Shown: positions 7,700-18,164, counted from the stretch's first letter. The stretch: 64,000 nucleotides of DNA from Mycolicibacterium hassiacum DSM 44199 (GCF_900603025.1 NZ_LR026975.1:2976001-3040000), one strand, 5' to 3'. The notes: generated from the sequence alone by a model not told the origin. Translations and numbers: made by a program.

Positions 7700-9378
7700 G
7701 TCGCCGCCCGCCGTGGCTTGCGCGGCCCCTTCGGTTTGGTGTCCAGTTGCAGGTTGATCTTCACCCCCGAGATGCGGGTCTGCTCAAGCGCTTTGAGTGT
7801 CTTGCGGGGCAGTTTGGCCGGCAGCTCGACCAGCGAGAAGTCCGGCCGGATGGTGATGTGACCGAAATCGCTGCGGTGCAGGCCGCCTTCGTTGGCGATC
7901 GCGCCCACGATGTGGCCGGGCCCGACCTTGTGACGCTTGCCCACCGAGATGCGGTAGGTGGCGAACTCCCCCGGCCGCCGCGGCGGGCGGTCCCGCCGCT
8001 CGGGCCGTTCGGTGGGCTCGCGGCGTTTCTCCGGCGGCGGTTCGACCATGAAGAACTCCTCGCCGTCGCGGTGGTGCGCGGCCAGCGCGGCGGCCACATC
8101 GGCCAGCGGCACGTCGTGTTCACGCACGTAGTCCTCGATCAGCTTGCGGAACACATCGACCCCGGGTGCGGACAGCGCGTCGGTGATCGAATCGTGGAAC
8201 CTGACCACCCGCTGCGCGTTGACGTCCTCGACCGTCGGCAGTTCGGCCGCGACGAGCTTGGACCGGGTGGCCTTTTCGATCGCCTTGAGCAGGTGGCGTT
8301 CGCGTGGGGTGACGAACAGCAGCGCGGTGCCGCTGCGCCCGGCGCGGCCGGTCCGGCCGATGCGGTGCACGTAGGACTCGGTGTCGTTCGGGATGTCGTA
8401 GTTCAGCACGTGCGAGATGCGTTCGACATCCAGCCCGCGCGCGGCGACATCGGTGGCGATCAGGATGTCGATCGCGCCGCTCTTGAGCGCGGCGATGGTG
8501 CGCTCGCGTTGCGCCTGCGCGATGTCGCCGTTGATGGCGGCTGCGGCGAACCCGCGTGCCCGCAGCCGTTCGGCGAGTTCCTCGGTGGCCTGTTTGGTGC
8601 GGACGAACACGATCATCGCCTCGAACGGCTCGACCTCCAGCACCCGGGTCAGCGCGTCGAGTTTGCGTGGGCCCGCGACCTCGATGTAGCGCTGCGAGAT
8701 GTTCTCGGCGGTGGCGGTTTTCGCCTTGACGGTGACCTCGACCGGGTCGTGCAGATACTTGCGGGTGATCTTGCGGATCGCCGGCGGCATGGTCGCCGAG
8801 AACAGGGCCACCTGCTTGTACTCCGGGGTTTCGGCGAGGATGCGTTCCACGTCCTCGGCGAACCCCATCTGCAGCATCTCGTCGGCCTCGTCGAGGACCA
8901 GGTAGTCGATCCGGCTCAGATCGAGGCTGCCGCGTTCCAGGTGGTCGATGACCCGCCCCGGTGTGCCCACGACGATGTGCGCGCCGCGGCGCAGACCGGC
9001 CAGCTGCGGGGTGTAGGACGCGCCGCCGTAGACCGGCAGCACGTTGACCTCCGGCAGGTGCGCCCCGTACCGGCCGAACGCCTCGGCGACCTGCAGCGCC
9101 AACTCCCGGGTGGGCGCCAGCACCAGCGCCTGGGTGGTGCGGCTGGCGGTGTCGATCTTGCTCAGGATCGGGATGGCGAACGCCGCGGTCTTGCCGGTGC
9201 CGGTCTGGGCCAGACCGACGACGTCCGAACCCGCCATCAGCGGCGGAATGGTCGCGGCCTGGATGGCCGAGGGCGTCTCGTAGCCGACGTCCTCGACGGC
9301 CCGCAGCACCGCCGGGGGAATCTGCAGGTCAGCGAAGGTGAGGTCGGCGCCGGGCGGGTCCGAGTCGGAGGACGTCAT
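7696..9378 (-). CDS. deaD: DEAD-box RNA helicase DeaD/CsdA
   Basis: This is a 560-aa ATP-dependent RNA helicase, orthologue of Rv1253. The RecA-like core shows the Q motif (TPSAIQAATIPPL), motif I AQTGTGKT (residues 57-64), motif II LDEADEM, motif III SAT, and motif VI HRIGRTGRAGRSG. A basic linker rich in Arg/Pro (RRDRPPRRPGEF) leads to a DbpA/CsdA-type RNA-binding domain (KVGPGHIVGAIANEGG). Such helicases unwind structured mRNA or assist ribosome assembly, especially in the cold. It is the first gene of a two-gene operon with the acyltransferase. Confidence 0.95.
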   Translation of the reverse strand: MTSSDSDPPGADLTFADLQIPPAVLRAVEDVGYETPSAIQAATIPPLMAGSDVVGLAQTGTGKTAAFAIPILSKIDTASRTTQALVLAPTRELALQVAEAFGRYGAHLPEVNVLPVYGGASYTPQLAGLRRGAHIVVGTPGRVIDHLERGSLDLSRIDYLVLDEADEMLQMGFAEDVERILAETPEYKQVALFSATMPPAIRKITRKYLHDPVEVTVKAKTATAENISQRYIEVAGPRKLDALTRVLEVEPFEAMIVFVRTKQATEELAERLRARGFAAAAINGDIAQAQRERTIAALKSGAIDILIATDVAARGLDVERISHVLNYDIPNDTESYVHRIGRTGRAGRSGTALLFVTPRERHLLKAIEKATRSKLVAAELPTVEDVNAQRVVRFHDSITDALSAPGVDVFRKLIEDYVREHDVPLADVAAALAAHHRDGEEFFMVEPPPEKRREPTERPERRDRPPRRPGEFATYRISVGKRHKVGPGHIVGAIANEGGLHRSDFGHITIRPDFSLVELPAKLPRKTLKALEQTRISGVKINLQLDTKPKGPRKPRRAAT

Positions 9379-9465
9379 CGTGAACCGAGTCTAGTGGTCG
9401 ACACCGCCCGACCCGCCGCGCCGCCTGACCCGACACGGCCATTGCGTTGGGTACGGTTGCGCAGC

Positions 9466-10041
9466 GTGAAGAGGACCGTCGTGACCGGCAGCCTGCTCGG
9501 CACCCTGGTGCTGGGGATGGCGGTCGCGGGATGCGGCGCGAGCGACTCCACCGTCTCGAAGACGCCCGGTCCCCTCAGCCCGACGCCCCCGGCCACCAGC
9601 ACCCCGACCGCCGCACCCGCGCCCGTGGTGACCCCGGTCCCGGAGGCCGACCCGTGCCAGGTCAACCTCGCCGCGCCGGAGATCACCCGCGCGGTGGCGT
9701 CGCTGCCGCCCGACCCGCGCAGCAAGCAGGGCTGGAACCCGGAGCCGTTGGCGGGCAACTACAACGAGTGCGCGCTGTTGTCCGCGGTGATCGTCAAGGC
9801 CAACACCAACGCCGAGAACCCCAACACCCGCGCGGTGATGTTCCACCGCGGCAAGTTCATCCCGACCGGGGTGCCCGACACCTACGGCTTCAACGCCATC
9901 GACACCGCCCAGTCCACCGGCGACACCGTGGCACTGCGCTACGACAGCAACATCCCCGGGCTGAGCAGCGTGGTGAAGTTCCGGTGGAACGGCAACGGGG
10001 TCGAACTCGTCGGCAACACGAGCGGCGCTGCGGGGAACTGA
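9466..10041 (+). CDS. lprE: LprE-type lipoprotein
   Basis: This 191-aa lipoprotein corresponds to LprE (Rv1252c) and the LppP/LprE family. The chosen start is GTG at 9466, giving MKRTVVTGSLLGTLVLGMAV followed by the lipobox AGC with Cys at residue 23. The same frame is open far upstream (antisense to deaD), but no signal peptide could form from earlier starts. A Pro/Thr-rich linker follows, then a folded domain with two conserved-type Cys (DPCQVNL and YNECALL) that could form a disulphide. It is divergent from deaD. M. tuberculosis LprE has been linked to TLR2-mediated immune modulation; in an environmental species its role is unclear. Confidence 0.87.
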   Translation: MKRTVVTGSLLGTLVLGMAVAGCGASDSTVSKTPGPLSPTPPATSTPTAAPAPVVTPVPEADPCQVNLAAPEITRAVASLPPDPRSKQGWNPEPLAGNYNECALLSAVIVKANTNAENPNTRAVMFHRGKFIPTGVPDTYGFNAIDTAQSTGDTVALRYDSNIPGLSSVVKFRWNGNGVELVGNTSGAAGN

Positions 10042-10109
10042 CACCGCAGCGGCGACTGACCGCGGTGACGTGGGCCCCGGCGTCGGTGGGCTGACCTAAG
10101 GTAACGGCC

Positions 10110-13100
10110 ATGTTCGTCGCCGACGGCCGAGTGATCTTCAGCGCCTCGGACCTCGCCGCGGCCGCCCGCTGCGAGTACGCGCTGCTGCGCGCCTTCGACG
10201 CCCGGCTCGGCCGCGGCCCGGCGGTCGCGGCCGAGGACGAGCTGCTGGCCCGCACCGCCCAACTCGGCGACGAGCACGAACAGCGCCACCTCGGCGAGTT
10301 GCGCGACCGCACCGACATCACGATCATCGGGCGGCCCAGCCACACCGTTGCGGGCCTCACCGCGGCCGCCGAGGCCACCATGCGCGCGATCGAACGCCGC
10401 GCGCCGGTCATCTATCAGGCGGCGATGTTCGACGGCCGGTTCGTCGGGTTCGCCGACTTCCTGATCCTCGAGCAGGACCGCTACCGGCTGCGCGACACCA
10501 AGCTGGCCCGCGCGGTCAAGGTGGAGGCGCTGCTGCAGCTGGCCGCCTACGCCGACACCCTCACCGCCGCGGGGGTGCCGATCGCGCCCGTGGTGGAGCT
10601 GGTGCTGGGCGACGGCGCGGTCGCCGAGTACCGGGCCGACGAACTGATCCCGGTGTACCGGCGCCGGCGCGCCCAGCTGCAGCAACTGCTCGACCGCCAC
10701 TACGCCGCCGGCCGGCCGGTCGCCTGGGAGGACGAATCGGTGCGGGCCTGCCTGCGGTGCCCGGAGTGCGCGGCCGAACTGCGCGCCCGCGACGACCTGC
10801 TGCTGGTCGCCGGCATGCGCATCGACCAGCGGGCCCGGCTCATCGAGGCGGGTATCGGCACCGTCGCCGAGCTGGCCGAACGCAGTGAGCCGGTGGCCGG
10901 GATGTCCGCGCGCACGTTCGGCGCGCTGCACGCCCAGGCCCGGCTGCAGCGGGCTCCGAGGGTCGACAACAAACCCGCCTACGAGGTGTTCGACCCGCAA
11001 CCGCTGATGGCGCTGCCCGACCAGGACCGGGGCGATCTGTTCTTCGACTTCGAGGGCGACCCGTTGTGGACCGCCGACGGCAGGTCCTGGGGGCTGGAAT
11101 ACCTGTGGGGCGTGCTCACCGCCGACGGGCGGTTCCGCCCGTTCTGGGCGCACGACCGGGCCGGCGAACGCCAGGCGCTCGTCGACTTTCTGGACATGGT
11201 GCGCAAACGGCGCCGCCGGTATCCGGGCATGCACATCTACCACTACGCCGACTACGAGCGGACCACTCTGCTGCGGCTGGCCGGCCGCCACGGGGTCGGC
11301 GAGGCCGAGATCGACGAGCTGCTCCGCGAGGGTGTGCTGGTCGACCTTTACCCGTTGCTGCGCAAGAGCATTCGCGTCGGCACCGAGAACTACAGCATCA
11401 AGTCGCTCGAGCCGCTGTACATGGGCAACGAGCTGCGCACCGGCGAGGTGACCACCGCCACCGATTCGATCACCCAGTACGCCCGCTACTGCGCGCTGCG
11501 CGATCAGGGCCGAGCCGACGAAGCGGCCGCGGTGCTCAAGGAGATCGAGGAGTACAACCTGTACGACTGCCGCTCCACCCAGCGGCTGCGGGACTGGCTG
11601 ATGGTCCGCGTCATCGAAGCCGGGGTGCCGCCGCGCGGGCCGCGGCGGCTGCAGCCCGACGAGTCCGACGAGCTCGCCGACGAGACCGGCGACGAACTCG
11701 ACCGCCGGCTGCGCGCCTACGCTGGCGACGACGCCGCGGCCCGGACCGCCGAACAGACCGCCGTGGCGATGTACGCCGCCGCCCGCGGCTACCACCGCCG
11801 CGAACACAAACCGTTCTGGTGGGCCCATTTCGACCGGATCAACCACCCTGTCGACGAGTGGGCCGAGGACAGCGATGTTTTCCTGATCGAGCGGGTCGAG
11901 ATCGAGGCCGACTGGCACGTCCCGCCGCGGGCCCGCAAACCGCAGCGCCGGTTGCGGCTGTTCGGTGAGCTGGCCAGCGGGGAGCTCAGCAGCGACATGT
12001 ACGCGCTGTACGAACCGCCCGTCCCGGCCGGGCTCAGCGGCGATCCGGACCGCCGCGGTTGGGGCACCGTCAGCGTGGTGGAGTGCAACGACCCCGACGT
12101 GCCCACCGAGGTCGTCGTCATCGAGCGGCAGCCCAAAGACGGCGCGGTGTTCGATCAGCTGCCGTTCGCGCTGACCCCGCAACCGCCTGTCCGCACCCGG
12201 CCGCTGGAGGAGTCCATCGAGGCCACCGCGGCAGCGATCGCCGACGGGCTGCCGCGGCTGCCGTGCGACGCGGTCACCGACATCCTGCTGCGCCGGCCGC
12301 CGCGCACCCGCAGCGGCCGGCCGGTGCCGCACGACGGGACGATCGAGGACGATCTCACCGCGGCGGTGCTGGACCTCGACAACTCTTATGTCGCGGTGCA
12401 CGGCCCGCCCGGCACCGGCAAGACGTTCACCTCGGCGCGGGTGATCGAGCGGCTGGTCAACCGGCACCGCTGGCGCGTCGGGGTGGTGGCCCAGTCGCAT
12501 GCGGTGGTGGAGAACCTGTTCGCCGATCTGCTGCGCGCCGGTGTGGACGGCGCCCGGGTCGCCAAGAAACCCAACACCGTCAGCGACGGGTGGACCGAAC
12601 TCGACCCCAAGGCGTTCGCGACGTTTCTCGACGAGCACGCCGCCCGCGGTGAGGGCTGCGTCATCGGCGGCACCGGTTGGGATTTCGCCAACCGGTGCCG
12701 GGTTCCGCACCGGGCCCTGGACCTTCTGGTCATCGAGGAGGCGGGACAGTACAGCCTGGCCAACACCATCGCGGTGGCGCCGGCGGCACGCAACCTGATG
12801 CTGCTCGGCGACCCGCAGCAGTTGCCGCAGGTCAGCCAGGGCACCCACCCGGAGCCGGTGGACCGTTCGGCGCTGGGCTGGCTGGTCGGCGAGGCGCATA
12901 CGCTGCCGCCCGAACTGGGTTACTTCCTGGACCGGTCCTACCGGATGCATCCCGCGGTTTGCGCGTCGGTGTCGCGGCTGTCCTACGACGGACGGCTGCA
13001 GTCGGTCGCCGAGGTGACCGCCGCGCGCCGCCTCCACGGGTACCAGCCGGGCGTGCGGGTGCTGACCGTCGAGCACACCGACAACGCCACCGAGAGCCCC

Positions 13101-13538
13101 GAGGAAGCCGACGCCATCGTCGCCCGGATCGGCGCCCTGCTGGGCACACCGTGGACCGACGAACACGGCACGGTCCCGCTCGAGCAGCGTCACGTGCTGG
13201 TGGTCACCCCGTACAACGCGCAGGTGGTGCTGCTGCGCCGCCGGCTCGACGCGGCGGGGTACCGCGACGTCGAGGCCGGCACCGTCGACAAGTTCCAGGG
13301 CCGCCAGGCTCCGGTGGTGTTCGTGTCGATGGCGGCGTCGTCGGCCGAGAACGTGCCGCGCGGCTTGGGGTTCCTGTTCAACCGCAACCGTCTCAACGTC
13401 GCGATCAGCCGGGCCAAGTACCTGTGCGAGATCGTGCAGTCGCCGCAGCTGACCGAGTTCCTGCCCAGCACCCCGGAAGGGCTGCTGGAATTGGGTGCGT
13501 TCCTGTGCCTGCCGACATGTGATACACCCGACCGGTGA
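10110..13538 (+). CDS. TM0106-type RecB-like nuclease fused to SF1 helicase
   Basis: This 1142-aa protein corresponds to Rv1251c. The N-terminal third resembles the TM0106 RecB-like nuclease family, with FDGRFVGFADFLI and YRLRDTKLARAVKVEALLQL (the D...K pair expected of a PD-(D/E)XK core) and a Cys cluster ACLRCPEC near residue 213 that could bind Zn or an Fe-S cluster. The middle holds an RNase H-like exonuclease segment (DLFFDFEGDPLW, IYHYADYERTTL). The C-terminal half is an AAA_11/AAA_12 helicase with Walker A GPPGTGKT (about residue 765), Walker B LLVIEEAGQYSLAN, GDPQQLPQV and SRAKYLCEIVQSP. The gene overlaps the next FAD oxidase by 4 bases. A role in nucleic-acid repair is inferred from domains only. 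Confidence 0.87.
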   Translation: MFVADGRVIFSASDLAAAARCEYALLRAFDARLGRGPAVAAEDELLARTAQLGDEHEQRHLGELRDRTDITIIGRPSHTVAGLTAAAEATMRAIERRAPVIYQAAMFDGRFVGFADFLILEQDRYRLRDTKLARAVKVEALLQLAAYADTLTAAGVPIAPVVELVLGDGAVAEYRADELIPVYRRRRAQLQQLLDRHYAAGRPVAWEDESVRACLRCPECAAELRARDDLLLVAGMRIDQRARLIEAGIGTVAELAERSEPVAGMSARTFGALHAQARLQRAPRVDNKPAYEVFDPQPLMALPDQDRGDLFFDFEGDPLWTADGRSWGLEYLWGVLTADGRFRPFWAHDRAGERQALVDFLDMVRKRRRRYPGMHIYHYADYERTTLLRLAGRHGVGEAEIDELLREGVLVDLYPLLRKSIRVGTENYSIKSLEPLYMGNELRTGEVTTATDSITQYARYCALRDQGRADEAAAVLKEIEEYNLYDCRSTQRLRDWLMVRVIEAGVPPRGPRRLQPDESDELADETGDELDRRLRAYAGDDAAARTAEQTAVAMYAAARGYHRREHKPFWWAHFDRINHPVDEWAEDSDVFLIERVEIEADWHVPPRARKPQRRLRLFGELASGELSSDMYALYEPPVPAGLSGDPDRRGWGTVSVVECNDPDVPTEVVVIERQPKDGAVFDQLPFALTPQPPVRTRPLEESIEATAAAIADGLPRLPCDAVTDILLRRPPRTRSGRPVPHDGTIEDDLTAAVLDLDNSYVAVHGPPGTGKTFTSARVIERLVNRHRWRVGVVAQSHAVVENLFADLLRAGVDGARVAKKPNTVSDGWTELDPKAFATFLDEHAARGEGCVIGGTGWDFANRCRVPHRALDLLVIEEAGQYSLANTIAVAPAARNLMLLGDPQQLPQVSQGTHPEPVDRSALGWLVGEAHTLPPELGYFLDRSYRMHPAVCASVSRLSYDGRLQSVAEVTAARRLHGYQPGVRVLTVEHTDNATESPEEADAIVARIGALLGTPWTDEHGTVPLEQRHVLVVTPYNAQVVLLRRRLDAAGYRDVEAGTVDKFQGRQAPVVFVSMAASSAENVPRGLGFLFNRNRLNVAISRAKYLCEIVQSPQLTEFLPSTPEGLLELGAFLCLPTCDTPDR

Positions 13539-14887
13539 GCTTGAGCCACACGCTGGCCGACATCGTCGGCCGGCGCCATGTGAGCACCGACCCGGACGTG
13601 CTGGCCGCTCGCAGCGTCGACCACACCGGCCGCTACCGGGGCCGGGCCTCGATGCTGGTGCGGCCGGCGTCGACCGAGCAGGTGGCCGAGGTGCTGCGCG
13701 CCTGCCGCGACGCCGGGGCGCATGTCACCGTGCAGGGCGGCCGCACCTCGCTGGTGGCCGGGACGGTGCCCGAACACGACGACGTGCTGCTGTCGACCGA
13801 ACTGCTGACCGAACTCGGCGAGGTCGACGTGATCGAGCGCCGGATCGTGGCCGGGGCCGGGGTGACACTGGCCGCGGTGCAGCGCGCGGCCGCGGCGGCC
13901 GGGCTGCTGTTCGGCGTCGATCTGGCCGCCCGCGACACGGCGACGGTCGGCGGGATGGCGTCGACGAACGCCGGCGGTCTGCGCACGGTGCGCTACGGCA
14001 ACATGGGCGAGCAGGTGCTGGGACTCGATGTGGCGCTGCCCGACGGGACCGTCCTGCGCCGGCACAGCCGGGTGCGCCGCGACAACACCGGATACGACCT
14101 CACCTCGCTGTTCGTCGGGGCCGAGGGCACGCTGGGGGTGATCACCGGGTTGGAGCTGCGGCTGCATCCCACGCCGGCACACCGGATCACCGCGATCTGC
14201 GGGTTCGCCGACCTCGACGCGCTGGTGGCGGCCGGACGGGTGTTCCGCGACCTCGACGGGATCGCCGCGCTGGAACTGATCGACGGCCGGGCGACGACGT
14301 TGACCGCCGAGCACGCCGGCGTGCCCGCCCCGGTCGACGGCGCGTGGCTGCTGCTGATCGAGCTCGCCGCCGGCACCGACCCCACCGCGCTGCTGGCGGA
14401 CGCGCTCGACGGCCTGCCGCTGGCCGGCGAGCCCGCCGTCGGGGTGGACGCCGCGGCGCAGCAGCGGCTCTGGCGGGTGCGTGAGGCGCTCGCCGACGTG
14501 CTCGGCGTCTACGGTCCCCCACTGAAATTCGATGTGTCACTGCCGCTGTCGGCGATCACGGCGTTCGCCGGCGAGGCCGCCGCGCTGATCCGCAGCCACG
14601 CCGCCGAGGCGATCCCGGTGCTGTTCGGCCATGTCGGCGAGGGCAACCTGCACCTGAACGTGCTGCGCTGCAGCGCAGCCGCCGAACGCGACCTGTACGC
14701 GGCGATGATGGAGTTGATCGCGCGCCTCGGTGGCAATGTCAGCTCCGAGCACGGCGTCGGTACCCGTAAACGCGACTACCTCGGCATGTCCCGCACCGCC
14801 GCCGACATCGCGGCGATGCGCGCCGTCAAGCAGGCGTTCGACCCGACCGGCTACCTGAACCCGGCGGTGATGTTCGGCCGGTCCTGA
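13535..14887 (+). CDS. FAD-binding oxidase, D-2-hydroxyglutarate/lactate dehydrogenase type
   Basis: This 450-aa GlcD-family flavoprotein starts at a GTG overlapping the helicase stop (GTGA). The FAD-binding domain shows VTVQGGRTSLVAG, TVGGMASTNAGGLRTVRYGN (about residues 133-152) and FVGAEGTLGVITGLELRL. The C-terminal catalytic domain has VLFGHVGEGNLHLNVL and VSSEHGVGTRKRDYLG, the His-rich metal/substrate region of D-2-hydroxyacid dehydrogenases, and ends NPAVMFGRS. It is a distant paralogue of the oxidase at 2493-3872. Why a flavin dehydrogenase should be translated with a nuclease-helicase is unclear; it may simply be close packing. Confidence 0.88.
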   Translation: MSLSHTLADIVGRRHVSTDPDVLAARSVDHTGRYRGRASMLVRPASTEQVAEVLRACRDAGAHVTVQGGRTSLVAGTVPEHDDVLLSTELLTELGEVDVIERRIVAGAGVTLAAVQRAAAAAGLLFGVDLAARDTATVGGMASTNAGGLRTVRYGNMGEQVLGLDVALPDGTVLRRHSRVRRDNTGYDLTSLFVGAEGTLGVITGLELRLHPTPAHRITAICGFADLDALVAAGRVFRDLDGIAALELIDGRATTLTAEHAGVPAPVDGAWLLLIELAAGTDPTALLADALDGLPLAGEPAVGVDAAAQQRLWRVREALADVLGVYGPPLKFDVSLPLSAITAFAGEAAALIRSHAAEAIPVLFGHVGEGNLHLNVLRCSAAAERDLYAAMMELIARLGGNVSSEHGVGTRKRDYLGMSRTAADIAAMRAVKQAFDPTGYLNPAVMFGRS

Positions 14888-14914
14888 GCCCTGCCGAGCG
14901 ATTCCGCGGCCGCG

Positions 14915-16870
14915 CTACCGGCGGTGCCAGGCGCGCAGCACGTCCTCGGGGTCGAAGCGGCTGTGCCGGCCGTGCCGCGGCGGGGCGGTGTCGTCCGGGT
15001 GGTGTCGCGCACCGTCGACCGTCGGGCCGAGCGGAGCCGTGAACCCGTTGTGGTCGGGCTTGAATCCGTTGTGTTTCAGGCATTCCTGCTCGGTTGCGGG
15101 CTGCGGCGCCGGGTCGGGATCGGCGCTTTCGGCCGCATCGGCGTCGCCGGCGAGCAGCAACTCGACCAGTTCGCGCCACGACTCGTCGGGGTCCGCGCAG
15201 TCGCCGGTCGACACGTCGGTCGGCGCTTCGGCGGGCACGGCCAGCGGTTCGGTGTCCGGGTCGTGCCACGCCACCACGTATTCGAGGTAGTCCTCGCCGT
15301 CGTCGGCCGACGGCGAGTCGTCGACCGGTTGCCCGGCGTCCCCGGGCCGGGTCGGGTCGAGTTCGTCGAAAACCGTGGGCCGGCCCGTCCCGAAGCCCAG
15401 CAGAAACACCGCCGCCACCACCCCGCACAAGGCGACGAACGCCGGCAGCAGCAGCGTCTGGGCCATCGCCGCGGAGAACGGTTCGGCCAGCGATGCGGGC
15501 AGTCGGGGCACCGCCCCGTCACCGGCCGGCGCGTGGGCCGCGGCCCCGGGCATCTCGTCGCTGATCCGCCAGGTCATGAACGCCGCCACCCCGGCGCTGC
15601 CGAGCACCGACCCCACCTGGCGGGTGGTGTTGTAGACCCCGGACCCGGCCCCGGCCAGCCGCGGGGGCAGGTTGCGGGTCGCGGTGGCAGCCAGCGGCGA
15701 CCAGACGAACGCCATGCCGACACCGGCGAGCGTGAACGCCAGCGCCAGCCGCCAGATCGGGGTGGTCGGGCTCACGTCGAGCGACAGCCACGTCACCGCG
15801 ATCGCGACCAGCGAGAACCCGAAGCCGATCACCGGCCGCGGATGCGACCGGTCCACGATGCGCCCGACCAGCGGCGCCAGCACCCCGCTGGCGATCGCCA
15901 TCGGGGCGACCAGCAGCGCCGCGCGGGTGGGCGACAGACCGCACACCGACTGGGCGTAGAACATGACCGGCACCAGCATCGCGGTGGAGACGAACCCGAT
16001 CGTGGCCACCCCGATGTTGGACAGCGCGAAGTCGCGGTCGCGGAAGACGATCAGCGGCACCAGCGGTTCGTGCGGGTTGACGTCCTGCCAGATCACGAAG
16101 AAAGCCATCACCCCGATCCCGCCGGTCAGCACCGCCCACACCCAGGGAGCCCAGCCGGCCGACTGTCCCTCCTGCAGCGCGAAGACGATCATGAACAGCC
16201 CCACGCCGCTCAGCACCACGCCGATCACGTCGAACCGGTGGGCCTGGGTGGGCAGTTCGGGGATCAGCCACAACGCCAGCCCAAGGCCGACGATGCCGAC
16301 GGGGACGTTGACGATGAAGATCCACTGCCAACCCAACCCGTCGACCAGCACCCCGCCGGCCAGCGGCCCGACCAGGGTGGCCACGCCCGCCGTCGCGCCC
16401 CACACGCTCATCGCCACGCCGCGGCGTTCCGCGGGAAAGATCCGGGTGATCGTCGACAGCGTCTGTGGGGTGAGCAGCGCCGCGCCGATGCCCTGCACGA
16501 CGCGGGCGCCGACGAGCATCCCGATCGTGTTCGACAACCCGCACCACAACGACGCGACGGTGAACACAGTCAGGCCCAGCAGATACATGGTCTGGGGCCC
16601 GACCCGGTCGCCGAGCCGCCCGGCCACCAGCAACGGCACCGCGTAGGCCAGCAGATAGGCACTGGTGACCCAGATGACCGAGTCGTAGTCGGCGCCGAGG
16701 TCGGCCATGATGGCCGGGTTCGCCACCGCCACGATGGTGGCGTCGAGCAGGATCATGAAGAAGCCGACCAGCATCGCCCACAGCGCGGGCCACGGGTTGG
16801 CGACAGCACCGGCCGCGCGCCGGGAGTCGGCGGCGCCCTGGTCGTGCCGGGTGGTCAAGCGCTGGTGCAT
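14915..16870 (-). CDS. DHA2-family MFS drug exporter with long hydrophilic tail
   Basis: This 651-aa protein is an EmrB/QacA-type drug:proton antiporter and matches Rv1250 (about 579 aa) by position. Fourteen membrane helices are expected; motifs include [20 protein letters not shown] (motif D1), [11 protein letters not shown] (motif A) and [16 protein letters not shown] (motif C region). About 160 residues follow the last helix, acidic at first ([21 protein letters not shown]) and ending basic. This tail contains a repeated HNGF element ([17 protein letters not shown]) and is longer than typical for the family. The neighbour at 16959-18164 is another exporter in the same orientation. Substrate is unknown. 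Confidence 0.88.
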   Translation of the reverse strand: MHQRLTTRHDQGAADSRRAAGAVANPWPALWAMLVGFFMILLDATIVAVANPAIMADLGADYDSVIWVTSAYLLAYAVPLLVAGRLGDRVGPQTMYLLGLTVFTVASLWCGLSNTIGMLVGARVVQGIGAALLTPQTLSTITRIFPAERRGVAMSVWGATAGVATLVGPLAGGVLVDGLGWQWIFIVNVPVGIVGLGLALWLIPELPTQAHRFDVIGVVLSGVGLFMIVFALQEGQSAGWAPWVWAVLTGGIGVMAFFVIWQDVNPHEPLVPLIVFRDRDFALSNIGVATIGFVSTAMLVPVMFYAQSVCGLSPTRAALLVAPMAIASGVLAPLVGRIVDRSHPRPVIGFGFSLVAIAVTWLSLDVSPTTPIWRLALAFTLAGVGMAFVWSPLAATATRNLPPRLAGAGSGVYNTTRQVGSVLGSAGVAAFMTWRISDEMPGAAAHAPAGDGAVPRLPASLAEPFSAAMAQTLLLPAFVALCGVVAAVFLLGFGTGRPTVFDELDPTRPGDAGQPVDDSPSADDGEDYLEYVVAWHDPDTEPLAVPAEAPTDVSTGDCADPDESWRELVELLLAGDADAAESADPDPAPQPATEQECLKHNGFKPDHNGFTAPLGPTVDGARHHPDDTAPPRHGRHSRFDPEDVLRAWHRR

Positions 16871-16958
16871 GTCATCGACTAATCGCTCGCGGATTCAGCC
16901 GACGCTGCGATCCCGCTGATTCCGACGCAGTGCCGGGGCACGGGTCGCCGCTGCGGGC

Positions 16959-18164
16959 TCAGGCCGGCTCGGGGACGGTGTCGGCGCCGACGTCGTCCGT
17001 TGCGCTGGTGTTCTCGGCTGCGGAGACGCCCACCGCCAGTAACGCCAACAACGCCACCACCATACCCACCGTCATCACCTGCGCGAGGGCCAACTCATCG
17101 TTGCCCAGCACCCCGACCAGCGGTGCGATGGCCGCGCCGGTGGCGAACTGCGCCGCCCCGAGCAGCGCGGCCGCGGTGCCCGACGCCTCCGGGTGGCGCG
17201 ACAGCGCCACGGCCGGGGTGTTGGGCAGCACCAGACCCATCGCCAGCAGCACCACCCAGACCGGCACCACGAACCCGGCCAGGCCGCCGACGCCGGCCAT
17301 CGTCACGACCAGAAACGCCGACGCCGCGAGGGCGGCCGCGACCAGCGCGGCCCGCGCGATCTGCTGCGGGGCGAACCGGCGCAACAGCACCACGTTGTAC
17401 TGCGTGGCTCCGATCAGCGCGATGGCCCCGGCGGCGAACAGCAGCGCGAACGTCTGCTGGCCCAGACCGTAGCGGCCCTGCAGCACGTACGGCGCGACCG
17501 CGATATAGGCGAACAACCCGGACATCGCCAGCGCACCCACCAGCACCAGCAGTGCGGCGAACACCCACCGCCAGGACGCCGCCAGCAGCACCGCTGCCCC
17601 CAGCGACGGCGCGATCACCGGTGCCGCACCGAGCACCAGGATCAGCCGCGACATCACCGTGGCGGCGACCGATTCGGCGAACAGATCGCCGACCACCGCG
17701 ACCGCGACCACCGACGCGGCCGCCGCACCCATGCCCTGCAGGCAGCGGGCCACCCCGAGCACCTCGATATTCGGGGCGAACATGCACAGCAACGACGCCA
17801 GCATGTGCAGCACGATCCCGGCCATCAGGGGCCGGCGCCGGCCCAGCGCATCCGACAGCGGCCCGACGATCAGCTGACCGAGGCCCAGACCGAGCAGGGT
17901 GCCGGTCAGCGTCAACTGCGCGACCGCCGACGACACCCCGAGGTCGTCGCCGATGTTCGGCAACGCCGGCAGGTACATGTCGATCGTCAGCGGACCCAGC
18001 GCAACCATCAGCCCCAGAACCACGATCATGCGGATCCGGCTCGGGGCGGCTGCGGGGGTCGTTATCGGCACAGCCGCTGATGTTGCCACGGAACTGGTTA
18101 GCGCCGCTTCCCAATTGTTTGTTCCCGGCATCGCGGCCGCGTGAACGGAATCACCTTCGGGCAC
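16959..18164 (-). CDS. Bcr/CflA-family MFS drug exporter
   Basis: This encodes a 401-aa 12-helix major facilitator of the Bcr/CflA (DHA1) family, which exports compounds such as bicyclomycin, chloramphenicol or cysteine. Hallmarks are GPLTIDMYLPALPNIGDDLG in helix 1 and the loop motif GPLSDALGRRRPLMAG around residue 105. The first 45 residues (MPEGDSVHAAAMPGTNNWEA) are polar and longer than usual, so one of the internal Met residues may be the true start. It is transcribed towards the DHA2 exporter, 88 bases away, and diverges from the 18234 gene. Confidence 0.85.
   Translation of the reverse strand: MPEGDSVHAAAMPGTNNWEAALTSSVATSAAVPITTPAAAPSRIRMIVVLGLMVALGPLTIDMYLPALPNIGDDLGVSSAVAQLTLTGTLLGLGLGQLIVGPLSDALGRRRPLMAGIVLHMLASLLCMFAPNIEVLGVARCLQGMGAAAASVVAVAVVGDLFAESVAATVMSRLILVLGAAPVIAPSLGAAVLLAASWRWVFAALLVLVGALAMSGLFAYIAVAPYVLQGRYGLGQQTFALLFAAGAIALIGATQYNVVLLRRFAPQQIARAALVAAALAASAFLVVTMAGVGGLAGFVVPVWVVLLAMGLVLPNTPAVALSRHPEASGTAAALLGAAQFATGAAIAPLVGVLGNDELALAQVMTVGMVVALLALLAVGVSAAENTSATDDVGADTVPEPA

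Noticed and set aside
9939..13193. 1084-codon open frame on the minus strand
   Set aside because: It is antisense to the nuclease-helicase. It is Arg/His/Gln-rich with no domain or signal, as expected from high third-position GC.
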